7,770 nucleotides of DNA. Origin: an uncultured Fibrobacterota bacterium (lineage in GTDB: Bacteria > Fibrobacterota > Chitinivibrionia > Chitinivibrionales > Chitinispirillaceae). Under the pieces are notes generated by a model. That model ran no database searches and was not told the DNA's origin. It worked only from the letters and a program-made list of their open reading frames with translations. The stretch lies in NCBI GenBank assembly GCA_903888815.1, contig CAISVC010000599.1, positions 1 to 7,770 of the forward strand. The letters run 5' to 3'. Every line of letters starts with the position of its first letter. The stretch's first letter is position 1. Below are positions 1 to 6,384 of the stretch, piece by piece. Position numbers and translations under genes: made by a program.

Positions 1-118
1 AGCTGTCGAACCGGCAGTAGCTGAAAGAGTTTTTGAACTAACAGAAGAAGTTCCTGCAAAGCAAAAATCTGCAGAGATGACTGTGCTTGACCCTGCGGAG
101 ATCGTGCTGTTTATATAG
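1..118 (+). CDS. C-terminal end of an unrecognised protein (5' end outside window)
   Basis: An open frame enters from the left edge with its first full codon at position 2. It gives 38 residues and ends at a TAG stop at 116-118. The visible tail is rich in Glu, Ala, Val and Lys (for example AERVFELTEEVPAKQK) and ends in a short hydrophobic stretch, EIVLFI. No domain or motif can be recognised from so little sequence, so no function is offered. It lies on the same strand as gmhB but is separated from it by 155 nt of AT-rich sequence, so it is probably the end of a separate transcription unit. The frame could be a chance open frame, but the clean reading up to the AT-rich gap argues that it is real. 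Confidence 0.5.
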   Translation, partial: AVEPAVAERVFELTEEVPAKQKSAEMTVLDPAEIVLFI

Positions 119-212
119 GACAAACCCATCTCTTATTTCACACTACAAAACTGTCCACTTTCTGCTGACGTCAAACAATCAATCCTTCTCCAGTCATATT
201 GTATTTTCTCCC

Positions 213-221
213 TGTTACAAT
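213..221 (+). promoter_or_regulatory. Candidate extended -10 promoter for gmhB
   Basis: The sequence TGTTACAAT contains a TG dinucleotide one base before TACAAT, which matches TATAAT at five of six positions. This is the extended -10 arrangement. No good -35 hexamer lies 16-18 bp upstream. Transcription would start near 228 and leave a leader of about 45 nt before the GTG at 274. The placement in an AT-rich gap ahead of a two-gene operon is sensible, but a match this short can arise by chance. Confidence 0.3.
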
Positions 222-260
222 GATGATATCTTAACAGAATGATAGTACCCTCTATCAAGA

Positions 261-273
261 AACGGAATCCGTT
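261..273. repeat. 13-bp odd palindrome abutting the gmhB start codon
   Basis: AACGGA at 261-266 and TCCGTT at 268-273 are perfect inverted repeats around a single central A at 267. The element ends at the base before the GTG start at 274, so it occupies the place where a ribosome-binding site would be expected. It could be an operator for a dimeric regulator or a coincidence. As RNA the one-base loop would prevent a full hairpin. No second copy was noticed in the window. Confidence 0.35.
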
Positions 274-798
274 GTGCCTGACACTCCGCGCAAAGCGCTT
301 TTTATCGACCGGGACGGAATCATCAACGAAGATACAGGCTATCCGCATAAACCGGAGCATATCCGTTTTAATGAAGCAGCTTTTCCCCTGTGTAAGGCCG
401 CTGCGGAAAAAGGGTACCTTCTGATCGTTATTACCAATCAGGCCGGCGTGGCAAAAGGAAAATTTACTGAAGAAGACGTGAAATCGCTTCACCAATGGAT
501 GATGGGTGAGTTTAAAAAGCGGGGGATTGCGATCACAGGGTTCTACTACTGCCCCCACCACCCTGAAGCGAGTGTCCCTGAGTACCGCGTTGCATGCAAC
601 TGCCGTAAACCAAAGCCCGGCATGATAGAACAGGCAATGAAGGATTTTAACATTGATATGCGGAGATCACTTGTTATCGGCGATAAGCCATCGGACCGGA
701 TAGCCCTTGAGGGCCTGCGGAGCATCATCGTTAAAAGCCGCTATTCCGGTGACGATTTCGATGCCGAAGAGCTTTCCGAAGTCATGCGATATTTATAA
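274..798 (+). CDS. gmhB: D-glycero-D-manno-heptose 1,7-bisphosphate 7-phosphatase (GmhB-type HAD phosphatase)
   Basis: This 174-residue protein is a cytoplasmic HAD-superfamily phosphatase of the GmhB/HisB-N group. By family knowledge it removes the C7 phosphate from heptose 1,7-bisphosphate on the way to the ADP- or GDP-heptose used in lipopolysaccharide core or other surface glycans. The visible motifs are DRDGIIN at 12-18 (nucleophile Asp12, acid/base Asp14), TNQAG at 54-58, the zinc-loop ligands Cys93, His95, Cys108 and Cys110, the substrate-loop RKPKPGM at 111-117, and GDKPSD at 136-141 with the Mg-binding Asp. The length is near that of E. coli GmhB (about 190). GTG at 274 is the only start codon between the upstream in-frame stop at 232-234 and the first motif. 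No clear Shine-Dalgarno sequence precedes it. The yfhO-like gene follows 18 nt after its stop, so the two are probably cotranscribed. A histidinol-phosphatase role (HisB-N) is the main alternative, but no his genes are nearby. Anomer preference cannot be read from the sequence. Confidence 0.92.
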   Translation: MPDTPRKALFIDRDGIINEDTGYPHKPEHIRFNEAAFPLCKAAAEKGYLLIVITNQAGVAKGKFTEEDVKSLHQWMMGEFKKRGIAITGFYYCPHHPEASVPEYRVACNCRKPKPGMIEQAMKDFNIDMRRSLVIGDKPSDRIALEGLRSIIVKSRYSGDDFDAEELSEVMRYL

Positions 799-807
799 GA
801 AAGGCAT

Positions 808-813
808 GGAGGA
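808..813 (+). promoter_or_regulatory. Ribosome-binding site for the YfhO-family gene
   Basis: GGAGGA lies three bases before the GTG at 817. The match to the anti-Shine-Dalgarno sequence is strong although the spacing is short. It supports GTG 817 as the start, since the next in-frame Met lies inside the first periplasmic loop, about 46 residues in. Confidence 0.6.
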
Positions 814-816
814 TAC

Positions 817-3240
817 GTGGAGACAAAAAAAGCCGTAGAAGAGAAAAGGGGTATAAGTTTTATATCGAAGTATTCCCAAAAGACCTGGATCTATACGGTT
901 GCCTTAGCGGTAATCTGCATCGTTATTTTTTCTGGTTTTATCTTTTCTGACAGGATGCTTTTCAGCTCAGACCAGCTGGGCGGACTCGATTCAAAGGTCT
1001 TCATGCGGACGGCCCTGGTGCACCATCACCAGTTTCCGCTCTGGTTCAACCCGCGGCTTGGCGGCATGCCGACTATTGATGCGCTTTTCGGCGATGCGCT
1101 TTATCTGCCTTCGATCGTTTTCAGCGCTCTCTTTCCAGTGCCCCGCGCCATCGGTCTGAAGATGATCCTGCATATTTTTCTGGCAGGGTTCTTTTTCTTT
1201 CTGATGCTGCGCCGTGGTTTCAAAGTCGGGGCGCCGCTCGCGTTCATCGGCGGCGTTTTTTACATGCTGAACCCGGAGTTTTTTTCCCACATTTATCCGG
1301 GCCACGATGGAAAAATGTACGTGATCGCCTGGCTCCCGTTCATCGTATGGCGGCTCAAGGCGCTGGCCGATGTCCCGACGTTACGCAACGCGACGTTTCT
1401 CGGGCTCGGCATCGGCATTTCGCTCCTCACCTCGCATGTACAGATGACCTACTTTATCCTGTGGGGGCTTTTTGCGTATACGGCCATAGCCGTGGCGCGT
1501 GCTGTCGCTGTACAACATGAGAAAAGAAGAGCGCTGCGCCTTGGCATGCTGTTCTGCATTGCGGTGGCAATAGGTCTTGGCATCGGTTTCATTCAGCTGT
1601 TTCCCTCCCTCATGTATATCCGGGACGCGTTTTCAGTGCGCGGCGTTGACCGCGGGTTTGACTATGCCGCTTCATGGTCCCTGCACTGGCCGGAATTCTT
1701 TTCGCTGTGGGTTCCGGAGTTCGGCAATACCCTCGATTATTATTGGGGCGGCAATGCCTTCAAGCTTAATTCGGAATATGCCGGTGGAATAGTCCTTCTG
1801 CTTGCGGCACTGGCAGTAGCCTGGAAACCGAGGCCGTGGCGCTGGTTCTGGGCGGGAGTGGCGGTATTCGCGGTGCTCTATTCGCTCGGCGCGCATACGC
1901 CGGTGTTTCACATCGCCTATGCCATTGTCCCCGGCGTCAAGAAGTTCAGGGCATGCAGCATGATCATGTTCTGGTTCTCGTTCAGCACCATACTGCTGTC
2001 ACTGCTGCTGCTCAAGGATATGCTTTCCGGAGAGCTGTCGGGGGTGGAAGGAAAACATAAAGGCAAGTTGACAAAGAGACTTTTCATAGTCTTGGGAGTA
2101 ATAGCGGTGCTGGCCGTTATTTTTTCCATGAAGGATATGCTTGTGGGATTTTTCCCGTTTATTGCCGAGCTTGATACGAAAAAACGGCAAGTTTTTGAGG
2201 CCAATTTTTCCCGCAATTTCGTGCCCATGCTCTGGCTCTGGTTCTTCTTTGCCGCAATTGCAGCAGGACTCATTATCGCCGTGCTTAATAAAAAAATCAA
2301 ACCGGCAGCTGCGATAGGAGTCATTTTCGCGATGGGATGCATTGATGTGCTCCGTGTCGATACCCAGTTTATCAAACTGATAAATCCGCAGCCGTATTTC
2401 TATGCCGAACCGGCGCTCCAGAATATCAGGAACGAGATGGCCCGGGCGCCGTTCCGCGTTTTTTCGCTTCCCGGCGCTCTGCCGCAGAACGGTGAAGGCA
2501 TCCACGGTCTCGAAGGCGTGGGTGGGTTTCATGATAACGAACTCCACTGGTACCGGACGTTTAGAGGCGATCAGCAGGACCGGAATTACTTCGATAAGCT
2601 GGTCGGTTTTACTCCAAAGGGTGAGGCCTATCTGAAAGCGGAGCAGATAAATCAGGGAAATGCGTTTCTCGATATTGCAAATGTCAAATATCTGCTCGTA
2701 CGCAACGGTGAAGAACTGCTGGCGCTTGAGAACAGGAACGCGCTCGGGCGTGTTTCATTCGCCCCGAATTTTATCATCATGGATTCTTCCCGGATCGTTC
2801 CGGCGCTGCAAAGCGGCGGGTACGATTATCGGACGACCGTGGCCTTGCTCGCCGATCCGATGCGCAAACCACCTGCTCCGACACCGGATTCCCTTGCAAA
2901 TGCCGTTGCCGCTCTGTTTTCGGCGCAGTGGCAGCGTTATTCGCCGAACGACCGTATCGTCAGGGTAACAGTTCCGCTGGATGGATTCCTGAGAATTTCC
3001 GAAGTCTATTATCCGGGATGGAAAATTTTAATTGATGGAAAACCGGCTTCTGTCAACCGTTCCGATCTTGCCTGGATGGCGGTTTTTCTGCCCAAAGGAG
3101 AACATGTCGTGGAGATGAGCGCTCATTCGCTCTATCTGGCAAAAGCGGAACTGGTCACCTTCCCGCTGCTGGCATTTCTATGCCTTTACTGGTGCACTAT
3201 CGGACTGCTGAGGAAAAGGAAAAACGGCAGTGGCGGATAA
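817..3240 (+). CDS. YfhO-family polytopic membrane protein (probable GT-C-like glycosyltransferase)
   Basis: This 807-residue integral membrane protein has a short charged N-terminus and a first membrane helix at about 24-43. About a dozen further hydrophobic segments lie between roughly 93 and 512. A large soluble, probably periplasmic, domain covers about 515-775, and a final helix lies at about 778-797, followed by a basic tail. The soluble domain carries hallmarks of the YfhO family: NVKYLLV at 622-628, YYPGWKILIDGKPA at 731-744 and FLPKGEHVVEM at 757-767. The first periplasmic loop has an acidic patch (SSDQLGGLDSK, 50-60) where GT-C enzymes usually keep their catalytic Asp. Bacillus YfhO is linked to glycosylation of lipoteichoic acid from a lipid-linked sugar. 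The donor and acceptor here are unknown. The likely job is transfer of a sugar from a polyprenyl-phosphate carrier onto an extracytoplasmic glycan or protein. The gene sits 18 nt after gmhB, which fits envelope-glycan work. Family membership is confident, but catalytic activity is inferred. Confidence 0.85.
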   Translation: METKKAVEEKRGISFISKYSQKTWIYTVALAVICIVIFSGFIFSDRMLFSSDQLGGLDSKVFMRTALVHHHQFPLWFNPRLGGMPTIDALFGDALYLPSIVFSALFPVPRAIGLKMILHIFLAGFFFFLMLRRGFKVGAPLAFIGGVFYMLNPEFFSHIYPGHDGKMYVIAWLPFIVWRLKALADVPTLRNATFLGLGIGISLLTSHVQMTYFILWGLFAYTAIAVARAVAVQHEKRRALRLGMLFCIAVAIGLGIGFIQLFPSLMYIRDAFSVRGVDRGFDYAASWSLHWPEFFSLWVPEFGNTLDYYWGGNAFKLNSEYAGGIVLLLAALAVAWKPRPWRWFWAGVAVFAVLYSLGAHTPVFHIAYAIVPGVKKFRACSMIMFWFSFSTILLSLLLLKDMLSGELSGVEGKHKGKLTKRLFIVLGVIAVLAVIFSMKDMLVGFFPFIAELDTKKRQVFEANFSRNFVPMLWLWFFFAAIAAGLIIAVLNKKIKPAAAIGVIFAMGCIDVLRVDTQFIKLINPQPYFYAEPALQNIRNEMARAPFRVFSLPGALPQNGEGIHGLEGVGGFHDNELHWYRTFRGDQQDRNYFDKLVGFTPKGEAYLKAEQINQGNAFLDIANVKYLLVRNGEELLALENRNALGRVSFAPNFIIMDSSRIVPALQSGGYDYRTTVALLADPMRKPPAPTPDSLANAVAALFSAQWQRYSPNDRIVRVTVPLDGFLRISEVYYPGWKILIDGKPASVNRSDLAWMAVFLPKGEHVVEMSAHSLYLAKAELVTFPLLAFLCLYWCTIGLLRKRKNGSGG

Positions 3241-3266
3241 TTGCTTCGAAACATTCGGGGAGATTA

Positions 3267-3998
3267 TCAGCAGGGCATTTTTTCCGCGCAGCAGATAATG
3301 TTTTCCGCAAAGAGTATCCCCATTTTCTGCAGCCTATCGCTGCGCGCGGCAGACCGCGGCAGGAGCACGGACAGGAGCAGCCGGCTCAGGCGGGCGAGCG
3401 CATTGGGGATCCTTCCGATACCCGAAAAGAAACAACCGTAATGATAGCTCATCCGCAGCACGCGGAATCCTGCGTCGTTAAGCATCTGGCGAAGCCGGCT
3501 TTCGGTCATGATCGTCTGGTGCGTATAGTCAAGGTTGAAAAATTGTTTACCCCAGTCCAGGTAGCTGGGGACCACGATGAACACAATACCTGCGGGCTTA
3601 AGAATCCGGTACGTCTCCTTCAATAATTCTTCGGCCGCCTTTATCGCCGGCATGTGTTCAAGGACATTTAGAAGTACGGCCGCTTCAAATCGTTCTTTAT
3701 CTTCGGGAATGGGCGGCACCATGGCATTGACAATGTTTATCCCCCTGGCTGTTAAAGCGAAAAAAAGCGTCTTTTCCGGTTCGTACGCTTTATAATCAAC
3801 CGGTGCGGCGCGCATGAGAGATGAGGCAAAAAGACCCTGACCGGGCCCTATTTCGAGGATTGACGGCCGGACTGCTGCCGAAGGCCTTTTCTGAAGACAG
3901 GCAAGGAACAGTTGAGAGAGCTTTTCCGCAACAACGCGGTTGATCCAGCTTCCCAGCGGGGAGACTTTTTTTTCAGCGTAAAAAGCATAATGCGCCAT
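3267..3998 (-). CDS. Class I SAM-dependent methyltransferase (Methyltransf_23-like)
   Basis: This soluble protein of 243 residues has a Rossmann-type methyltransferase core. Motif I, ILEIGPGQGLF at 47-57, is the glycine-rich SAM loop. YEPE at 72-75 supplies the acidic residue expected at the end of the second strand. LLNVLEHM at 109-116 is the motif-II-like segment, and ILKPAGIVFIVVPS at 132-145 is the post-II strand. A His at 160 followed by TESRLRQMLNDAGF at 165-178 is typical of the family's C-terminal part. The ATG at 3998 was chosen because the protein then begins with a soluble N-terminus 17 nt after the glycosyltransferase stop. A longer frame from 4100 would overlap that gene by about 85 nt. 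No good Shine-Dalgarno sequence is seen. As third gene of the minus-strand set it probably methylates a sugar or glycan terminus, but the substrate is not deducible. A quinone or small-molecule methyltransferase cannot be excluded. Confidence 0.85.
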   Translation of the reverse strand: MAHYAFYAEKKVSPLGSWINRVVAEKLSQLFLACLQKRPSAAVRPSILEIGPGQGLFASSLMRAAPVDYKAYEPEKTLFFALTARGINIVNAMVPPIPEDKERFEAAVLLNVLEHMPAIKAAEELLKETYRILKPAGIVFIVVPSYLDWGKQFFNLDYTHQTIMTESRLRQMLNDAGFRVLRMSYHYGCFFSGIGRIPNALARLSRLLLSVLLPRSAARSDRLQKMGILFAENIICCAEKMPC

Positions 3999-4015
3999 TG
4001 AGGTAAACCGACTTT

Positions 4016-5146
4016 CTATTCTGCCGGTCTGTCCGTACGGCCGGCATTGTTTACACAAGAAAAATAATACATTTCCTGCCGCCGGGATATGGAGTCCCAC
4101 GTGAATTGCTGCGCCCGGCGGTACCCGTTCCTGCCCAGCCGGTTTCTGAGCGCAGCATCGCGGAGCAGGAGCGACATCGCGCCGGCCAGTTCACCGGCAT
4201 TGTCGGGGGCGACGAGGATGCCGGTTTCACGGTCAAGGATTGATTCGTCGAGCCCCATGATGCGGGTTCCTATCGTTGCCTTTGAGCTTGCCGCCGCCTC
4301 AATTGCGGCGATGCACCACCCTTCGAAGCGGGACGGCATGCAGACGAACGTGGCGTGGTGAAAGAGCGATATCTTTTCGGCGTCAGAAACGTTTTCTTTG
4401 AAGAGCATGGCGCCGGTGACGGCAGAATTACGGATCCGGTTTCTGACCCATTCAGTATCGTGCGGTGTTCCCCGTCCGGCGATGATCAGCCGGACTTGAG
4501 GGAAAGAAGGTGCTGTTTTTTCAAAAGCGTCGATCAGGATATCGATTCCTTTCATATGGATATCAATTCTGCCCATATACAGGATATACTTATCATCAAT
4601 TATTTGCTCTGATAGCATCCGGCTGTCAAAACCGGTATACACGGTGGCGATGTTCTTGTTTTTATATTTGCGGGAGATATATTCGGCCATGCGGCGGTTA
4701 ATGCAGATGATGTTTTTACCGAAATGCAGCGCGCACTTTTCGAAAAGGTAGGGGAGGACGCCGAAAACGGAATATTTACGGAAGGGTTCATATCGTGCAA
4801 GGTGAAAAAGTTCAATGACCACGTTTTTTTTCCGTAATACAAATGCCGGCACCGGCGAAAAAATCGAATAGCATATGACGATAATATCCGCTTTTACGAA
4901 CAGACAATGGAACGTGGCGCAGAGAGAATAGGTTATTCTGCTGACCGGATAATTCAGGGAAGAGCCGAGAAATGAGATCCGCAGGCCCCGGTCAACGGCC
5001 GCACGCGCGCCGCGGAACCTGCCGTAGTAGCAATGGATGGTATGCCGCGACGCCAGCAGGGTATTAATCATGAGATCACGGTACGCTCCTCCTCCGCCGC
5101 AGTACGGATTTTCAACATGGTCATACGAATAAAACGCGATTTTCAT
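4016..5146 (-). CDS. GT4-type (GT-B fold) glycosyltransferase
   Basis: This 376-residue protein is a retaining glycosyltransferase of the GT4 type, expected at the cytoplasmic face of the inner membrane. It would transfer a sugar from a nucleotide donor to a growing glycan or lipid-linked acceptor. The N-terminal acceptor domain starts with MKIAFYSYDH and a Gly-rich loop, CGGGGAYRD, at 16-24. The C-terminal donor domain starts near 188 with YMGRIDIHMKGIDILIDAF (190-208), where Arg193 and Lys199 are the expected phosphate-binding residues. The EX7E motif is Glu275 to Glu283 within FEGWCIAAIE. The length is normal for the family. It has no signal peptide, and the hydrophobic patches at about 73-106 fit the Rossmann core. 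The start at 5146 gives the standard N-terminal strand, but no Shine-Dalgarno sequence precedes it. The methyltransferase follows after 17 nt, so the two are probably coupled. Donor sugar and acceptor are unknown; O-antigen, core or glycolipid are all possible. Confidence 0.9.
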   Translation of the reverse strand: MKIAFYSYDHVENPYCGGGGAYRDLMINTLLASRHTIHCYYGRFRGARAAVDRGLRISFLGSSLNYPVSRITYSLCATFHCLFVKADIIVICYSIFSPVPAFVLRKKNVVIELFHLARYEPFRKYSVFGVLPYLFEKCALHFGKNIICINRRMAEYISRKYKNKNIATVYTGFDSRMLSEQIIDDKYILYMGRIDIHMKGIDILIDAFEKTAPSFPQVRLIIAGRGTPHDTEWVRNRIRNSAVTGAMLFKENVSDAEKISLFHHATFVCMPSRFEGWCIAAIEAAASSKATIGTRIMGLDESILDRETGILVAPDNAGELAGAMSLLLRDAALRNRLGRNGYRRAQQFTWDSISRRQEMYYFSCVNNAGRTDRPAE

Positions 5147-5169
5147 GGCAGTGATAAAATAGTAATTCT

Positions 5170-5181
5170 CTTTTTAAAAAG
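5170..5181. repeat. 12-bp AT-rich perfect palindrome in the 72-nt gap before the glycosyltransferase
   Basis: CTTTTTAAAAAG is a perfect palindrome lying 24 nt upstream of the glycosyltransferase ATG, in the gap between it and the membrane-protein gene. The gap (5147-5218) is AT-rich except for a GCGGCCGC stretch at 5192-5199. It may hold an internal promoter or a protein-binding site, but no convincing -35/-10 pair is seen on the minus strand. Confidence 0.25.
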
Positions 5182-5218
5182 CGATGGTGTTGCGGCCGCA
5201 TTTCATTAAGTAAACTTA

Positions 5219-6280
5219 TTATTCCTTTCGGTCAGGCCTGTTGCCTGCGGCGGCGCTTTTTTTCAGATGTCCGTGAATGATCAGCGGAATTCCGAGCAGG
5301 CGGGGGAAGAGGGAGAAGAACAGGCTGAACATGACATAAATTCCCAGTTGTTCTTTCGACAGATGGAGGTACGAGAACATTCCCGCGGACAGGGTTTCAC
5401 GCACGCCCATGCCGTTGGGCGTAAAGGGAAACGAGACGGAGATGAGTTCGATGATCGGGATGAAGGTAAAGCACTGCCAGAGCGGAAATGTCCCGGTAAT
5501 CCCGCGGATCGACAGGCTGCAGGCAATAATGAGAAACGCCTGCACGGCGACAGTGACGAGAAAGCTGAGCAGGATTTCTTTCTTTCTGCTCCGGTAGCAG
5601 TAGACACTCTGGCGGATGCGCCCAACAATCGACAACGTTTTTTTAGGGATAAATTTTTCAAGCAGCAGACGCAAAGGCCGCGTAATACGCTTTGAAAAGG
5701 AGATTGCGAAAAGGGCGCCGGTGGCGAGGTAAAAAAAGACCAGGGCGAACTGCCACCCCCGCGGGAGCGATGAAGCGTCCATGACAAAAAAGCCGGACAT
5801 GGAAAGCAATGCAAGCGACGGCAGACCGAGTGCCCGGGTGAGCCAGAAAGCCGCCCAGCTTGTTTCCATTTCATTTTTCTGCGCGACGAACAGCGTTTTA
5901 ATCACATCCGGGGCGGCTCCGGAAGGCAGCGCGGTTCCGTAAAAGACAGCCATGAAATGATACGACAGGGCTCTGCGCAGCCGGAGTGCGGGAATAAACG
6001 CATGCAGAAGGATCCACCATCGAAGTCCCTGCAGTACCATACCGGAGATGACCGCGATTAAGAGCATCGGCCCTGTCCACCAGGCCACTTTCGGCAACAT
6101 GGAGATCATGGCGTGAAAATCAAGGCGCCAGTAAATCCAGATGATAGGAACCGCTGCAAGCGGGATTCCCAGACGTTGTATCCATTGCCGGGTCAATGGG
6201 TTTTTAATTTTTTTATCGTTAACCATTGAGTTTTCGGTCTGACAGTTTTTAAGAAAAAACGGACGGTCAACAAACAGCAT
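5219..6280 (-). CDS. UPF0104 / lysylphosphatidylglycerol-synthase-TM-like (flippase-like) membrane protein
   Basis: This protein has 353 residues from the longest ATG, with about eight hydrophobic segments (roughly 37-51, 70-86, 107-122, 142-163, 176-194, 235-254, 267-285 and 312-336) and a basic C-terminal tail. The family signatures are QGLRWWILL at 84-92, ALPSGAAPDVIKT at 117-129, WLTRALGL at 146-153, and PFTPNGMGVRETL at 285-297, the latter matching the PxGxGxRE motif of the family. The same fold forms the membrane part of MprF, which flips lysyl-phosphatidylglycerol, and stand-alone members occur in glycan loci, including archaeal AglD relatives. The aminoacyl-transferase domain of MprF is absent. 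The role is inferred to be lipid or lipid-linked-sugar handling. The start is uncertain: ATG 6226 would give 335 residues with a hydrophilic N-terminus (MVNDKKIK), and neither candidate has a clear Shine-Dalgarno sequence. It heads a probable operon with the glycosyltransferase and methyltransferase. Confidence 0.82.
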   Translation of the reverse strand: MLFVDRPFFLKNCQTENSMVNDKKIKNPLTRQWIQRLGIPLAAVPIIWIYWRLDFHAMISMLPKVAWWTGPMLLIAVISGMVLQGLRWWILLHAFIPALRLRRALSYHFMAVFYGTALPSGAAPDVIKTLFVAQKNEMETSWAAFWLTRALGLPSLALLSMSGFFVMDASSLPRGWQFALVFFYLATGALFAISFSKRITRPLRLLLEKFIPKKTLSIVGRIRQSVYCYRSRKKEILLSFLVTVAVQAFLIIACSLSIRGITGTFPLWQCFTFIPIIELISVSFPFTPNGMGVRETLSAGMFSYLHLSKEQLGIYVMFSLFFSLFPRLLGIPLIIHGHLKKSAAAGNRPDRKE

Positions 6281-6304
6281 TGGGGCGTTTCATAAAAATA
6301 TGTA

Positions 6305-6332
6305 TTGGCATTCTTCTACCATCTTCTATTTT
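6305..6332 (+). promoter_or_regulatory. Candidate sigma70-like promoter for the phosphofructokinase gene
   Basis: TTGGCA at 6305-6310 matches TTGACA at five of six positions. After a 16-bp spacer comes TATTTT at 6327-6332, which matches TATAAT at four of six. Transcription would start near 6340, about 45 nt before the GTG. A second possible -10, GATAAT at 6353-6358, has a weaker -35 (TTTAAA, 6331-6336). The 104-nt gap must also promote the divergent membrane-protein gene, but no clear minus-strand promoter was found. Confidence 0.35.
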
Positions 6333-6370
6333 TAAAGGTTCGAAAACAAACCGATAATTATTCATTTTTC

Positions 6371-6377
6371 AAAGGAG
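6371..6377 (+). promoter_or_regulatory. Ribosome-binding site for the phosphofructokinase gene
   Basis: AAAGGAG ends seven bases before the GTG at 6385. It is one of only two strong Shine-Dalgarno matches in the window and fixes the GTG as the start of the gene. Confidence 0.7.
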
Positions 6378-6384
6378 CAGAGCG

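Noticed and set aside
118..156. GGACA and TGTCC inverted repeat after the first stop codon considered as a terminator
   Set aside because: The arms are only 5 bp with a loop of about 29 nt, and no T-tract follows.
166..173. TGACGTCA 8-bp palindrome in the first gap
   Set aside because: It is a single short palindrome without a second copy or a clear position relative to a promoter, and it is expected by chance often enough.
133..561. 142-residue minus-strand frame across the 119-273 gap and the start of gmhB
   Set aside because: Most of it is antisense to gmhB, and the rest crosses AT-rich non-coding sequence. The protein has no recognisable motif.
3263..3299. Imperfect inverted repeat (ATTATCAGC and GCAGATAAT) considered as a terminator
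   Set aside because: It has a 19-nt loop, an internal A-A mismatch and no T-tract, and it lies inside the methyltransferase coding end. It is more likely coincidental.
3180..3626. 148-residue plus-strand frame spanning the convergent junction
   Set aside because: It overlaps the end of the YfhO-like gene and is antisense to the methyltransferase. It is low in hydrophobic order and has no motif.
3999..4100. Extended methyltransferase start at 4100
   Set aside because: It would overlap the glycosyltransferase 3' end by about 85 nt and add 34 residues that do not belong to the methyltransferase fold.
5281..5874. 197-residue minus-strand frame inside the UPF0104-like gene
   Set aside because: It is rich in Ser, Arg, Pro and Cys with no domain, which is typical of a shifted frame within a real gene. 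The overlapping frame has coherent membrane helices and family motifs.
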